A stretch of 64,000 nucleotides of DNA from Leisingera sp. ANG-M1. GTDB taxonomy: Bacteria; Pseudomonadota; Alphaproteobacteria; Rhodobacterales; Rhodobacteraceae. The translations under genes were made by a program, and so were the position numbers. Below the pieces are notes generated by a model. That model did not search any database and had not been told where the DNA came from. It saw only the letters and a list, made by a program, of their open reading frames with translations. Numbering within the stretch: the first letter of the stretch is position 1; each line of letters opens with the position of its first letter. Location: NCBI RefSeq assembly GCF_000813745.1, contig NZ_JWLC01000010.1, positions 126,522 to 190,521 of the forward strand, given 5' to 3'. Positions 9,468 to 18,086 of this stretch are shown here, in pieces.

Positions 9468-10871
9468 TTACTCCGACCCGTTGCTGACCAGCGCGCCGTT
9501 TTCCCAGGTGCCTTCCGCCTGCTGGCCGCTGGCGTATTTCATTGTGCCCGGCCCCTGGCGCTTGCCGTTGACAAAGCTGCCTTCGTAAATGTCGCCATTG
9601 GCATAGGTCGCCACGCCTTCGCCAAAGATCTTGCCTTCTTGCCAGCCGCCTTCATAGATGAAGCCGTCTGGCATCTCGATTTTGCCCTGGCCGTGGCGCT
9701 GGCTGTCGGCGAACTGGCCGGTATAGACCGAGCCGTCGGCATAGGTCACCTTGGCGTCGCCATGGCGCTGCCCGTCCTGCCAGCCGCCCTCATAGCGGTA
9801 GCCGTCGGCATAAGTCATCACCCCTTGGCCGTGGTTCTTGGCGTTTTTGAAGCCGCCGGTATAGGTGATGCCGTTGGGGTAGGTGGCGGTGCCGTCGCCT
9901 TCAATCACGCCGGCAATCCAGGCGCCTTCATAGGTGGAGCCGTCGGGATAGGTGATCTTGCCCTGACCATCCGCCAGATCATCGCGGAAGTCGCCCTCGT
10001 AGAACGAACCATCGGGATAGACTGCCTTGCCCTTGCCCTCGATCTGTCCCTGCACCCATTCGCCGGTATAGCTGTAGCCGTCCTTCTCGGTGAAAGTGCC
10101 GGTGCCGTGGCGCTGATCCTCGTGGAAAGCGCCGGCATAGACGTCGCCATTGGCATAGGTCTGCTTGCCGGTGCCGTGGCGGCGGCCGTTTTGCAGTTCG
10201 CCCTCGTAAATATCGCCGTTGGGCTGAGCCAGGCGCCCGGTGCCGTGCATCTGGCTGGCGTCCCATTCGCCGTCGTAGATCAGCCCGTCCGAGGTCTCCA
10301 GCCGTCCTTGGCCCTGCAGCTGGCCATCGGCCACGGCGCCTTCGTAGATGGTGCCCTCGGCATAGGTGATCTTGGCGTGGCCCTGCTGGCGGCCCTGAAC
10401 CCAGCCGCCATCATAGCTGTAGCCGTCGGGTGAGGTCATCACCCCTTTGCCGTCGCGCTTGCCGCCCGCAAAACTGCCCTGGTAGCGCACGCCGCTGGCA
10501 TAGACCGAGGTGCCGTCGCCGTGGATCTGGCCATCCATCCAGCCGCCCTCATAGGTGCTGCCGTCGGCGCGGGTCAGCTTGCCCAGCCCATGCGGCTTGC
10601 CCTGGGCAAACTCGCCTTCATAGACCGAGCCGTCGGGGAACCGTGCCACACCCTGGCCGCGGACCTCGCCATCGACCCATTCGCCGGTGTATTCATACCC
10701 GTTCGGCAGCCGGTAGGTGCCGGTGCCATGCTGCAGCCCGTTGCGGAAGGTGCCCTCGTAGACGCCGCCGATCTCATCCTGCGTGGTGATAACGCCGCTT
10801 TCCTGGGCCAAGGCCGGCGCGGCCAGTGCCAGGATTGTGCTAAGTGCGAATGCGGTGCCGAAACGGGTCAT
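9468..10871 (-). CDS. Secreted MORN-repeat protein
   Basis: A 467-residue protein with a signal peptide (about residues 1-22, ending LAAPALAQ) followed by about 18 full MORN repeats and one partial repeat of 23 residues, each of the form YEGxWxxGxxHGxGxxxYxDG. The array fills the protein from about residue 34 to the end with no other domain. MORN repeats form an elongated beta-hairpin ladder; in bacteria their exact role is mostly unknown, and export suggests a periplasmic or envelope scaffold. The gene stands alone between the MFS gene and nadE. Conserved repeat length and the even spread of changes suggest an old array, not a recent expansion. Confidence 0.92.
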   Translation of the reverse strand: MTRFGTAFALSTILALAAPALAQESGVITTQDEIGGVYEGTFRNGLQHGTGTYRLPNGYEYTGEWVDGEVRGQGVARFPDGSVYEGEFAQGKPHGLGKLTRADGSTYEGGWMDGQIHGDGTSVYASGVRYQGSFAGGKRDGKGVMTSPDGYSYDGGWVQGRQQGHAKITYAEGTIYEGAVADGQLQGQGRLETSDGLIYDGEWDASQMHGTGRLAQPNGDIYEGELQNGRRHGTGKQTYANGDVYAGAFHEDQRHGTGTFTEKDGYSYTGEWVQGQIEGKGKAVYPDGSFYEGDFRDDLADGQGKITYPDGSTYEGAWIAGVIEGDGTATYPNGITYTGGFKNAKNHGQGVMTYADGYRYEGGWQDGQRHGDAKVTYADGSVYTGQFADSQRHGQGKIEMPDGFIYEGGWQEGKIFGEGVATYANGDIYEGSFVNGKRQGPGTMKYASGQQAEGTWENGALVSNGSE

Positions 10872-11053
10872 TCAAAACCTCTGCCTGCCCAGGAATTACG
10901 GTGTTGCTGCCATTTAGGGTTGCTTGCCCGGAAACTAAGCTACCGCGCCCGGCGCCGCAATGTCTTTTACCCCGCCCTTGGCCCGGGCTCTTTCCCTTCG
11001 CCGTCAATCTGGTAAATGGCTTGAGGAGGAAATTTGCAAAGGGCCCTAGCAGC

Positions 11054-12712
11054 ATGGCAGACCGTTTCCGCGTGACACTGGCGCAGCTGAACCCCACTGT
11101 GGGCGATCTGGCAGGCAATGCCGCCAAGGCCAAGGCCGCCTGGGAAGAGGGCCGCCGGGCCGGGGCCGACCTGGTGGCGCTGCCGGAAATGTTCATCACC
11201 GGCTACAACACCCAGGACCTGGTGATGAAACCGGCCTTTCACAATGCTGCGATTGCCGAGGTCGAAAGGCTGGCGGCCGAGTGCGCGGAGGGCCCGGCAC
11301 TGGCCATCGGCGGTCCCTGGGTTGAGGGCGGCCGCCTCTACAACGCTTATCTGATCCTGAAGGGCGGCAAGATTGCCTCCCGCAGCCTCAAGCACCACCT
11401 GCCGAATGAAACCGTCTTTGACGAGGTGCGCATCTTCAACGCGGGGCCCTTGGGTGGTCCCTATGCGGTGGGCAACACCCGCATCGGATCGCCGATCTGC
11501 GAGGACGGCTGGCACGAGGATGTCGCCGAAACCCTGGCCGAAACCGGTGCCGAGTTCCTGCTGATCCCCAACGGCTCGCCTTACTTCCGCAACAAGATGG
11601 ACGTGCGTTTCAACCATATGGTTGCGCGCTCGGTCGAGACCCACCTGCCGGTGATCTATCTCAACATGGTCGGCGGCCAAGACGATCAGGTGTTCGATGG
11701 CGGCTCCTTTGTGCTGAACCCGGGCGGCGCGCTGGCGCTGCAGATGCCGGTGTTTGATGAAGCCTATGCGCATCTTGACCTGGAGCGCACCGTCGAGGGC
11801 TGGCACGCCATTGAAGGCGAAAAAGCGCATTTGCCGGACGAGTGGGAGCAGGACTACCGGGTGATGGTGGAATCACTGCGCGATTATCTGGGCAAGAGCG
11901 GTTTCAAGAAGGTGCTGCTGGGCCTCTCCGGCGGGGTGGACTCGGCCATCGTTGCAGCCATCGCGGTTGATGCCATCGGCGCCGAAAACGTCCGCTGCGT
12001 AATGCTGCCGTCTGAGTACACTTCGGATGAGTCGCTGGAGGATGCCGAGGCCGTCGCCAAGGCGCTGGGCGTGCATTACGACTACGTGCCGATTTCCGAG
12101 GGGCGCGAGGCGATCACCAGCACTCTCGCGCCGCTGTTCGCAGGCCGCGACGCCGACCTGACCGAGGAAAACATCCAGTCCCGCCTGCGCGGGCTGCTTC
12201 TTATGGCGATGTCCAACAAATTCGGCGAGATGCTTCTGACCACCGGCAACAAGTCTGAGGTCGCAGTCGGCTATGCCACCATCTATGGCGACATGAACGG
12301 CGGCTACAATCCGATCAAGGATCTCTACAAGACCCGCGTCTTTGAGACCTGCCGCTGGCGGAACGCCAACCACCGCCCCTGGATGAAGGGGCCGGAAGGA
12401 GAAGTGATCCGCCCCAATGTGATCGACAAGCCGCCGTCGGCCGAATTGCGCGAGGATCAGAAAGACAGCGACAGCCTGCCGGACTACCCGGAGCTGGACG
12501 CGATTCTGGAAATTCTGGTCGACCAAGATGGTTCAATCACAGATTGCGTCGAGGCCGGTTTCGACCGGGATGTGGCGAAACGTGTCGAGCATCTGGTTTA
12601 TATCAGCGAATACAAGCGCTTCCAGTCCGCGCCCGGTGCCCGCCTGTCTCCTCGCGCGTTCTGGCTAGACCGCCGCTATCCGATCGTGAACCGCTGGCGC
12701 GACCCGTCTTGA
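11054..12712 (+). CDS. nadE: NadE, glutamine-dependent NAD+ synthase
   Basis: A 552-residue two-domain enzyme that makes NAD+ from nicotinate adenine dinucleotide, ATP and glutamine. The N-terminal nitrilase-type glutaminase carries Glu45 (ALPEMFITGYNT), the lysine in LKHHLPNE and the cysteine in GSPICEDGW. The C-terminal synthetase has the PP-loop LGLSGGVDSAIVAAI and the TTGNKSEVAVGYATIYGD region. The frame is open to 10844, but family alignment begins at MADRFRVTLAQLNP, so ATG 11054 is used. The strong GAGGAGGAA lies about 25 bases upstream, which is unusually far, so the initiation site deserves checking. Confidence 0.95.
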   Translation: MADRFRVTLAQLNPTVGDLAGNAAKAKAAWEEGRRAGADLVALPEMFITGYNTQDLVMKPAFHNAAIAEVERLAAECAEGPALAIGGPWVEGGRLYNAYLILKGGKIASRSLKHHLPNETVFDEVRIFNAGPLGGPYAVGNTRIGSPICEDGWHEDVAETLAETGAEFLLIPNGSPYFRNKMDVRFNHMVARSVETHLPVIYLNMVGGQDDQVFDGGSFVLNPGGALALQMPVFDEAYAHLDLERTVEGWHAIEGEKAHLPDEWEQDYRVMVESLRDYLGKSGFKKVLLGLSGGVDSAIVAAIAVDAIGAENVRCVMLPSEYTSDESLEDAEAVAKALGVHYDYVPISEGREAITSTLAPLFAGRDADLTEENIQSRLRGLLLMAMSNKFGEMLLTTGNKSEVAVGYATIYGDMNGGYNPIKDLYKTRVFETCRWRNANHRPWMKGPEGEVIRPNVIDKPPSAELREDQKDSDSLPDYPELDAILEILVDQDGSITDCVEAGFDRDVAKRVEHLVYISEYKRFQSAPGARLSPRAFWLDRRYPIVNRWRDPS

Positions 12713-12713
12713 T

Positions 12714-12757
12714 CCTGCGCTAACGGGTTGAATGCGCAGGGCTTTCTGTACTTTTCC
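12714..12757 (+). terminator. Probable terminator of nadE
   Basis: A 7-bp stem (CCTGCGC at 12714-12720 and GCGCAGG at 12734-12740) with a 13-base loop starts one base after the nadE stop codon and is followed by GCTTTCTGTACTTTTC. The T tract is interrupted, so efficiency may be moderate. Confidence 0.55.
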
Positions 12758-12891
12758 GGCTATTTTCAGGGCTGTTTCCGGTGGCGGTAACGCCCTGATA
12801 TGCGGCGCAAAAAACACAATGGCAGAAAGCGGCACGGCTGGCGTCGCCTGCATGCTGGACCCGCGATTGGGCACCGGGCATAGATGCCCGC

Positions 12892-14223
12892 ATGCCTGGA
12901 CCGAAGCTGCCCCATTTCCAATCCGACCTGGCCTTGCCCAAGGCTGTTGACGCCGTGGTGATTGGCGGCGGCATCATTGGTGCGACCACCGCGCTTGAGC
13001 TGGCCGAACGCGGCCATTCCGTGCTCTTGTGCGAAAAGGGCCAAATCGCCGGCGAGCAAAGCTCGCGCAACTGGGGGTGGGTGCGGATTTCCTGCCGCGA
13101 CCTGCGGGAGATCCCGCTGATGGCCGAGGCGCTGAGGCTTTGGGAAGGCCTGGCTGAACGTACCGGCCGGGAGACCGGCTTCACCCGCTCCGGCATCCTC
13201 TATACGGCTGAAACGGCCAAGCGCGAGGCGCAGCTGGAACGCTGGCTGCGCAACCTGGACAATTGGGGGCAGGGCGCCCGTATGATCCGCGGCGAACAGA
13301 TCGAACAGCTGATGCCGGGCCACCAGACCAAGACCCGCTCCGGTCTGCTGACCCCGTTGGACGGCCGCGCCGAACCGCAGATGGCCACCCATGCCATCGC
13401 CTCTGCTGCTCAGGCCGCAGGCGCCAGAATTATGACCGAATGCGCGGTGCGCAGCGTCGAGACAGCGGCAGGCCGCATCAGCGGTGTGATGACCGAGCGC
13501 GGCCGCGTGGCCTGTTCTGCCGTGATCGTGGCCGGCGGTGCCTGGTCGCGGCTGTTCCTGGGCAACGCCAAGGTGAAACTGCCGCAGTTGAAAGTCCTGA
13601 ACTCAGTGCTGCGCACGTCACCGGTTCAGGGCGGTCCGGAAACGGCGATCCGTGCCGCAAACCTCGGTCTGCGCAAGCGGGCTGATGGCGGCTACACCGT
13701 GGCCGATGCCCATGAAAATATTGTCGATATTGTTCCCGACAGCTTCCGCCTGGGCTGGAAGTTCATGCCCAGCTACCTCCAGGAATGGCGCGCCCTGCAG
13801 TTCCGCGTCTCGGGCCGCTGGGCTGAAGAAGCCGCCCAGGCCCGCCGCTGGAAACCCGATCAGACCACCCCGTTCGAACTCTGCCGGGTGCTCGACCCGG
13901 CGCCCTCGCAAAAGGCGCTGAAAAGCGGTTGGGCCGCGGCGCAAAAAGCCTTTCCGGTGCTGCAGGGCGCTGACGTTGTGCAAAGCTGGGGCGGGCTGAT
14001 CGACGTGACCCCGGACGCAATCCCGGTGATCTCGCAAGCCGACGCGCTGCCGGGGCTGTTTGTCGCCACTGGCTTCTCCGGCCACGGCTTCGGCATCGGC
14101 CCGGCAGCAGGCAGGCTTGCGGCAGATCTGGTCACTGGCGACAAGCCGGTTGTGGACCCGCATGAATTCCGCCTGTCCCGTTTTACGGATGGCAGCAAAT
14201 ACGGGCCCCAGACCGGGTACTGA
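12892..14223 (+). CDS. FAD-dependent oxidoreductase (DAO family)
   Basis: A 443-residue flavoprotein. The FAD dinucleotide-binding motif is near the N-terminus (AVVIGGGIIGATTALELAERG, about residues 22-42) and the C-terminal FAD contact is GLFVATGFSGHGFGIGPAAGRL, both typical of the D-amino acid oxidase/dehydrogenase group. SSRNWGWVR after the first motif recalls enzymes that oxidise amino acids or N-methyl amines. The substrate cannot be assigned. It stands after nadE but has its own 179-base upstream region, and it converges with the metallo-beta-lactamase-fold gene, with only three bases between their ends. Confidence 0.9.
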   Translation: MPGPKLPHFQSDLALPKAVDAVVIGGGIIGATTALELAERGHSVLLCEKGQIAGEQSSRNWGWVRISCRDLREIPLMAEALRLWEGLAERTGRETGFTRSGILYTAETAKREAQLERWLRNLDNWGQGARMIRGEQIEQLMPGHQTKTRSGLLTPLDGRAEPQMATHAIASAAQAAGARIMTECAVRSVETAAGRISGVMTERGRVACSAVIVAGGAWSRLFLGNAKVKLPQLKVLNSVLRTSPVQGGPETAIRAANLGLRKRADGGYTVADAHENIVDIVPDSFRLGWKFMPSYLQEWRALQFRVSGRWAEEAAQARRWKPDQTTPFELCRVLDPAPSQKALKSGWAAAQKAFPVLQGADVVQSWGGLIDVTPDAIPVISQADALPGLFVATGFSGHGFGIGPAAGRLAADLVTGDKPVVDPHEFRLSRFTDGSKYGPQTGY

Positions 14224-14226
14224 CCG

Positions 14227-15159
14227 CTACCCCATCAACTGATAGCTCACCGGCACATAGCGGAAACCCTCGCCGCGGGTCTCCACAAAACCGGCCGCTG
14301 GGAACGGCATGTGGTAACCGATCATCGGCACCCTGTCCGCGGCCAGCATCCCCAGCACCTTCCGGCGCGAGGCACTGGCAGCCTCCGCATCCGCATCAAA
14401 GCTGAAAGCCCAGTCCGGCCGGGCGAAACTGTAGACATAGTGGTTGGCCAGATCCGCCGTCAGCAGCAACTGCCGCCCGCCGCTCTCCAGCATGTAGCAC
14501 ATATGCCCCGGCGTATGACCAAAGCTCGCCACTGCGGTTATCCCGGAAGCCACGCTGCCGCCGTCATCAATGAAGGTGGTCTTTTCGGCCAGCGGCGTCA
14601 CATTGCTGGCGACCAGATCGCCAACCCGGTTGCCGGGCTCCATCTTGGACCAGAAGTTGTACTCAGCTGCAGCCGTCACATAGCGGGCGTTGGGAAAGGT
14701 CGGCGCTCCATCTGTCATCAGCCCGCCGATATGGTCGGGGTGCATATGGGTTATTACCACCACATCGATCTGGTCCGGCGTCACCCCGGCGGCGGCCAGA
14801 GCCTTGGCAATGCCGCCCATGCCCAGTCCGGTGTCAAACAGCACCAGCTCGGCGCCGGTATCGACCAGAGTAGGAGTGAAGTAGAACTGCAGCGTATCGG
14901 ATGAGATGAAGTTCTCCGCAGAGATTTGGGCAAACTCCTCATCGCTTGCAGCCGCTCCGAACATGGCCTTCTGCCCCTCGCGCGCAATCGACGTGTCAAG
15001 CAGCGTGGTGACAGGCATCCCGCCCAGTTTGAAGGAATGGGCAATCGGGGCCTCGGCACGGCCGCCATGGGCACCTGCCAGCACCGGGGTAGCAGCATTG
15101 GCAAAGGGCAGGGCTGCCGCGCCTGCCAGCGCTGCGCGTCGGGACAAGGGAACAGTCAT
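14227..15159 (-). CDS. Tat-exported metallo-beta-lactamase-fold hydrolase
   Basis: A 310-residue protein with a Tat-type leader (LSRRAALAGAAALPFANA, about residues 5-22) and an MBL fold. The zinc motif is THMHPDHIGG, with further ligands in FGHTPGHM and LTADLANHY and a late histidine (IGYHMPFP). This subfamily is usually annotated as an MBL-fold metallo-hydrolase of the quorum-quenching lactonase/glyoxalase type; substrate unknown. The start is ATG at 15159, supported by GGAGGA just upstream; the 29 residues encoded further upstream are not leader-like. Export by Tat suggests that the protein folds with its metal in the cytoplasm first. Confidence 0.9.
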   Translation of the reverse strand: MTVPLSRRAALAGAAALPFANAATPVLAGAHGGRAEAPIAHSFKLGGMPVTTLLDTSIAREGQKAMFGAAASDEEFAQISAENFISSDTLQFYFTPTLVDTGAELVLFDTGLGMGGIAKALAAAGVTPDQIDVVVITHMHPDHIGGLMTDGAPTFPNARYVTAAAEYNFWSKMEPGNRVGDLVASNVTPLAEKTTFIDDGGSVASGITAVASFGHTPGHMCYMLESGGRQLLLTADLANHYVYSFARPDWAFSFDADAEAASASRRKVLGMLAADRVPMIGYHMPFPAAGFVETRGEGFRYVPVSYQLMG

Positions 15160-15266
15160 CGGGGGATCCTCCAAGTTGCATTGGACTTGCCGCATCCTAG
15201 CGCCGCTTGCGCCGGGGGCTGTAAACAATCCTGTGATGAGGCACACTCGGGGCAGGAGGGCCGCAT

Positions 15267-15695
15267 ATGAGCCAGAACAAGACCGTTCCCACCGGCGTCA
15301 GCGTCGAGGGCTTTCTCGCCTCTGTTGAACCGGAGCGAAAGGCGCTTGAGGCACAGCAGCTGGATGCCCTGTTCCGTCAGGCCAGCGGCTTTGCACCGCA
15401 GATGTGGGGGGCGACCATCGTCGGCTACGGGCGTTACCACTACCGCTATGCCACAGGCCGCGAGGGCGATTTCCTCGCCACCGGCTTCTCGCCGCGCAAG
15501 GCGCGCCATTCTATCTACATCATGCCGGGGTATCAGGACTATGGCGCGATTCTCGCCCGCCTCGGCAAGCATAAGCTCGGCAAAAGCTGCCTCTATGTGA
15601 ATAAGCTCGCCGATATCGATCTGGACGTCCTGTCCGAGCTGATCATAACCGGCCTCAAAGACCTGAATGCGCTCTGGCCGGTGCAGCCAGACTGA
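15267..15695 (+). CDS. DUF1801 (YdhG-like) protein
   Basis: A 142-residue cytoplasmic protein of the DUF1801 family. The family pattern is visible: ALFRQASGFAPQMWGATIVGYGRYHYRY, SPRKARHSIYIMPGYQD, and a C-terminal LGKSCLYVNKLADIDLDVLSELI. Members are common and small with no agreed function. The start has a strong GGAGGG at 15255-15260. It precedes gltX on the same strand but is separated by a repeat-like segment and 122 bases. Confidence 0.88.
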   Translation: MSQNKTVPTGVSVEGFLASVEPERKALEAQQLDALFRQASGFAPQMWGATIVGYGRYHYRYATGREGDFLATGFSPRKARHSIYIMPGYQDYGAILARLGKHKLGKSCLYVNKLADIDLDVLSELIITGLKDLNALWPVQPD

Positions 15696-15705
15696 CCCGC
15701 TCTTT

Positions 15706-15758
15706 CCTCTTGCCCAAAATATCCCCGCCGGAGGCACGCGCCAAAGGCGCGTTAACCC
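15706..15758 (+). repeat. Dispersed element with CAAAATATCCC core (copy 1)
   Basis: The segment after the DUF1801 gene contains CCCAAAATATCCCCG followed by a hairpin (ACGCGCC-AAA-GGCGCGT). A related segment at 33747-33800 shares TTTC-TCT-GC-CAAAATATCCC with a different hairpin behind it. Such elements after genes are frequent in Rhodobacterales genomes; here only the two copies can be shown. Confidence 0.5.
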
Positions 15759-15817
15759 CGCTGAAACTGGACAATCCGCCGCCCATGTGACAAGGCAACG
15801 GCAACAGGAGATCCGAG

Positions 15818-17143
15818 ATGACCACCACCCGTTTTGCCCCGTCGCCGACCGGCTATATCCACGTCGGCAACCTGCGCACCGCGCTGATGAACTACCTGAT
15901 CGCCCGCAAGGCCGGCGGCACCTTCATCCTGCGCATCGACGACACCGACCCGGAGCGGTCCAAGGAAGAATATGTCGATGCCATCAAACAGGACCTGGAG
16001 TGGCTGGGCCTGACCTGGGACAAGGTGGAGCGCCAGTCCGAGCGGCTCGACCGCTATGTCGCTGCGGCAGACAAGCTGCGCGAAATCGATCGGTTCTACG
16101 AGGCCTTCGAGACTCCGACTGAGCTGGACCTGAAGCGCAAGAAGCAGCTCAACATGGGCAAGCCGCCGGTCTATGACCGCGCCGCGCTGGCCTTGACCGG
16201 CGACGAAAAAGCCGCCCTTCGTGCCGAGCGCGGGGATGGCGTCTGGCGTTTCAAGCTGGATCACCAGCGCATCGAATGGGCCGACGGCATCCTGGGCGAT
16301 ATCTCCATCGATGCGGCCTCGGTCTCCGACCCGGTGCTGATCCGCGGCGACGGCCAGTTTCTCTACACCCTAGCCTCGGTGGTGGATGACACCGAAATGG
16401 GCGTGACTCATGTGGTGCGCGGCTCCGACCATGTGACAAACACCGCGACCCAGATCCAGATCATCGAGGCGCTGGGCGGTACCGTGCCGTCGTTTGCCCA
16501 CCACTCGCTGCTGACCGGCCCGCAGGGCGAGGCGCTGTCCAAGCGCCTCGGCACGCTGGCGCTGCGCGATCTGCGCGAAGCGGGCATGCAGCCGATGGCG
16601 CTCCTGTCGCTGATGGCGCGCCTGGGCTCCTCCGATCCGGTCGAGCTGCGCAGCGAAATGGCCGAGCTGATCGATGGCTTCGACATCAACCGCTTTGGCG
16701 CGGCGCCGACCAAGTTTGATGTCGAGGACCTTTATCCGCTGACCGCCCGCCACCTGCAGTCGCTGCCGCTGGAGGCTGTGCAGGGGCAGGTGGATGCGCT
16801 GGGTGTCCCGGCGGAGAAACAGGCTGCCTTCTGGGATATGGCAAAGGAAAACATCACCACTCTCAAGGATCTGGCCGGCTGGTGGGAGCTATGCCGCGAC
16901 GGCGCCGAGCCGCTGGTGGCCGATGAGGACAAGGAGTTCATCGCCGAGGCAATGGCGATGCTGCCCGAAGGTCCCTATGACGGCGATAGCTGGAAGACCT
17001 GGACCACGGCAGTGAAAGAGGCCACAGGCCGCAAGGGCAAAGGGCTGTTCATGCCGCTGCGCAAGGCGGTCACCGGCATGGAGCGCGGGCCTGACATGGG
17101 GGCGCTGCTGGCGCTGATGGAAAAGGTCCGCGCCCGCGGCTGA
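15818..17143 (+). CDS. gltX: GltX, glutamyl-tRNA synthetase
   Basis: A 441-residue class I aminoacyl-tRNA synthetase that charges tRNA-Glu. The HIGH-type motif is FAPSPTGYIHVGNLRTAL at the N-terminus, the active-site segment LRIDDTDPERS follows, and the KMSKS-type motif is ALSKRLG at about residue 240. The length is slightly below the usual 465-470. The start at 15818 follows CAGGAGATCC. Many Rhodobacteraceae carry two GltX paralogues, one of which can charge tRNA-Gln for amidation; which of them this is cannot be decided here. Confidence 0.95.
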   Translation: MTTTRFAPSPTGYIHVGNLRTALMNYLIARKAGGTFILRIDDTDPERSKEEYVDAIKQDLEWLGLTWDKVERQSERLDRYVAAADKLREIDRFYEAFETPTELDLKRKKQLNMGKPPVYDRAALALTGDEKAALRAERGDGVWRFKLDHQRIEWADGILGDISIDAASVSDPVLIRGDGQFLYTLASVVDDTEMGVTHVVRGSDHVTNTATQIQIIEALGGTVPSFAHHSLLTGPQGEALSKRLGTLALRDLREAGMQPMALLSLMARLGSSDPVELRSEMAELIDGFDINRFGAAPTKFDVEDLYPLTARHLQSLPLEAVQGQVDALGVPAEKQAAFWDMAKENITTLKDLAGWWELCRDGAEPLVADEDKEFIAEAMAMLPEGPYDGDSWKTWTTAVKEATGRKGKGLFMPLRKAVTGMERGPDMGALLALMEKVRARG

Positions 17144-17170
17144 CCCGGGCTGGACAGTGCAGAAGATACC

Positions 17171-17200
17171 AGGCGGCACTCCCAAGTGCCGCCTTTTCTA
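17171..17200 (+). terminator. Intrinsic terminator of gltX
   Basis: A 10-bp perfect stem (AGGCGGCACT, loop CCCA, AGTGCCGCCT) starts 28 bases after the gltX stop and is followed by TTTCTATT. Confidence 0.9.
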
Positions 17201-17268
17201 TTCCGGTCCGTGACTGCCGGCGCGGCTCTCCCGCCCGCCGGAGCAGCATCAAAGATGCCGCCCCTGCG

Positions 17269-17334
17269 GTTGGGCCGGGCGCCGCGCATCCGCGCGGCGC
17301 AGCACCGCACCGCAGGTGCGGTGCCATACCCAAC
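17269..17334. repeat. Cloverleaf-like palindromic element D
   Basis: An outer 6-bp stem (GTTGGG at 17269-17274 and CCCAAC at 17329-17334) encloses two perfect hairpins: a 9-bp stem at 17279-17300 and a 10-bp stem at 17302-17324 (GCACCGCACC-GCA-GGTGCGGTGC). No ORF of note covers it. It lies in the 274-base space between the convergent gltX and gamma-glutamylcyclotransferase-like genes. It has the same general plan as elements A1, A2, B and C but no clear sequence identity with them. Confidence 0.55.
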
Positions 17335-17417
17335 TGGCCATGGTGCAGCTTGCCTGCGCCGGGACAGGCGGGAGGGCCTGCGGACCTGCCGAACGTTTTT
17401 TGAAGGGTGCCGCGGGT

Positions 17418-17984
17418 TCAGCCCAGCAGAAAGCGGGCACCTGTCTCCGCAATCAGGCTGTCGAACAGATCCCGCTCTTGCGCAGACAGCACCTGGTGGC
17501 GCGGGTAGCGCGGTGCTGCCCGGTCATTCAGGACCGAAGCCTCCCAGCCATCGGTGGTGGCGATGAATTCCTTCACCCCGGCCTCGCCGAACACCTGCAA
17601 ATACCCCTGCAGCACCACATCCAGATAGCTGAGCAGCACCGGATGCCTGTCCGTCACGCCGTTTTGTTTCTCCGGCGCCACGGCGTATACTGAAATCTCC
17701 GGCGCACCCGCTGCGTCATGCTGCACCTGATCGGTCGCCGGAAGCCGCTCATAAGCAAATTCCCGTTCGTCCAGTGCCGCCCAATCCGCCCCTGGCACCT
17801 CGGCAATCAGCCCGTCGATTGCACTGTCCGCGCAGGGCACGGCTGACAGAAACGCCACATCGCGCAGTCCCGTGTGCACCCAGGCCCGCCGCCAGCCCCG
17901 CAGCCGCGCCGGCCGGGCGCCGCCATAGCTGTGAGTGGCCGTGTTCACCAGGCTGCCGTAGCCAAAGAAGAAGGGAGCTGCCAT
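17418..17984 (-). CDS. Gamma-glutamylcyclotransferase-like protein
   Basis: A 188-residue protein of the GGCT-like fold. The substrate-binding loop FGYGSLVN is at the N-terminus, and the segment WAALDEREFAYERLPA supplies the acidic residue expected of the active site. Family members open or cyclise gamma-glutamyl peptides (for example ChaC-type enzymes acting on glutathione). The middle part (about residues 70-130) is only weakly conserved, so the substrate is open. It is divergent from an Rrf2 regulator, with an FNR-like box between the two. Confidence 0.8.
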   Translation of the reverse strand: MAAPFFFGYGSLVNTATHSYGGARPARLRGWRRAWVHTGLRDVAFLSAVPCADSAIDGLIAEVPGADWAALDEREFAYERLPATDQVQHDAAGAPEISVYAVAPEKQNGVTDRHPVLLSYLDVVLQGYLQVFGEAGVKEFIATTDGWEASVLNDRAAPRYPRHQVLSAQERDLFDSLIAETGARFLLG

Positions 17985-18016
17985 GCTTCAGAGCCTTTCC
18001 GCCGCAATTCCGTTTA

Positions 18017-18030
18017 TTGATGTATGTCAA
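18017..18030. promoter_or_regulatory. FNR/CRP-family box
   Basis: TTGATGTATGTCAA matches the FNR-type consensus TTGAT-N4-ATCAA except for one position. It lies 57 bases before the Rrf2 regulator start at 18087 and 33 bases before the divergent gene start at 17984. FnrL, NnrR and DnrD proteins of Rhodobacteraceae bind such boxes, so oxygen or nitric-oxide control is plausible. Confidence 0.6.
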
Positions 18031-18086
18031 ACCGCTTTTTCCGCTCCCATGCAATAAGCGATGCATTGAAGCTGCGGGAACGAGTC

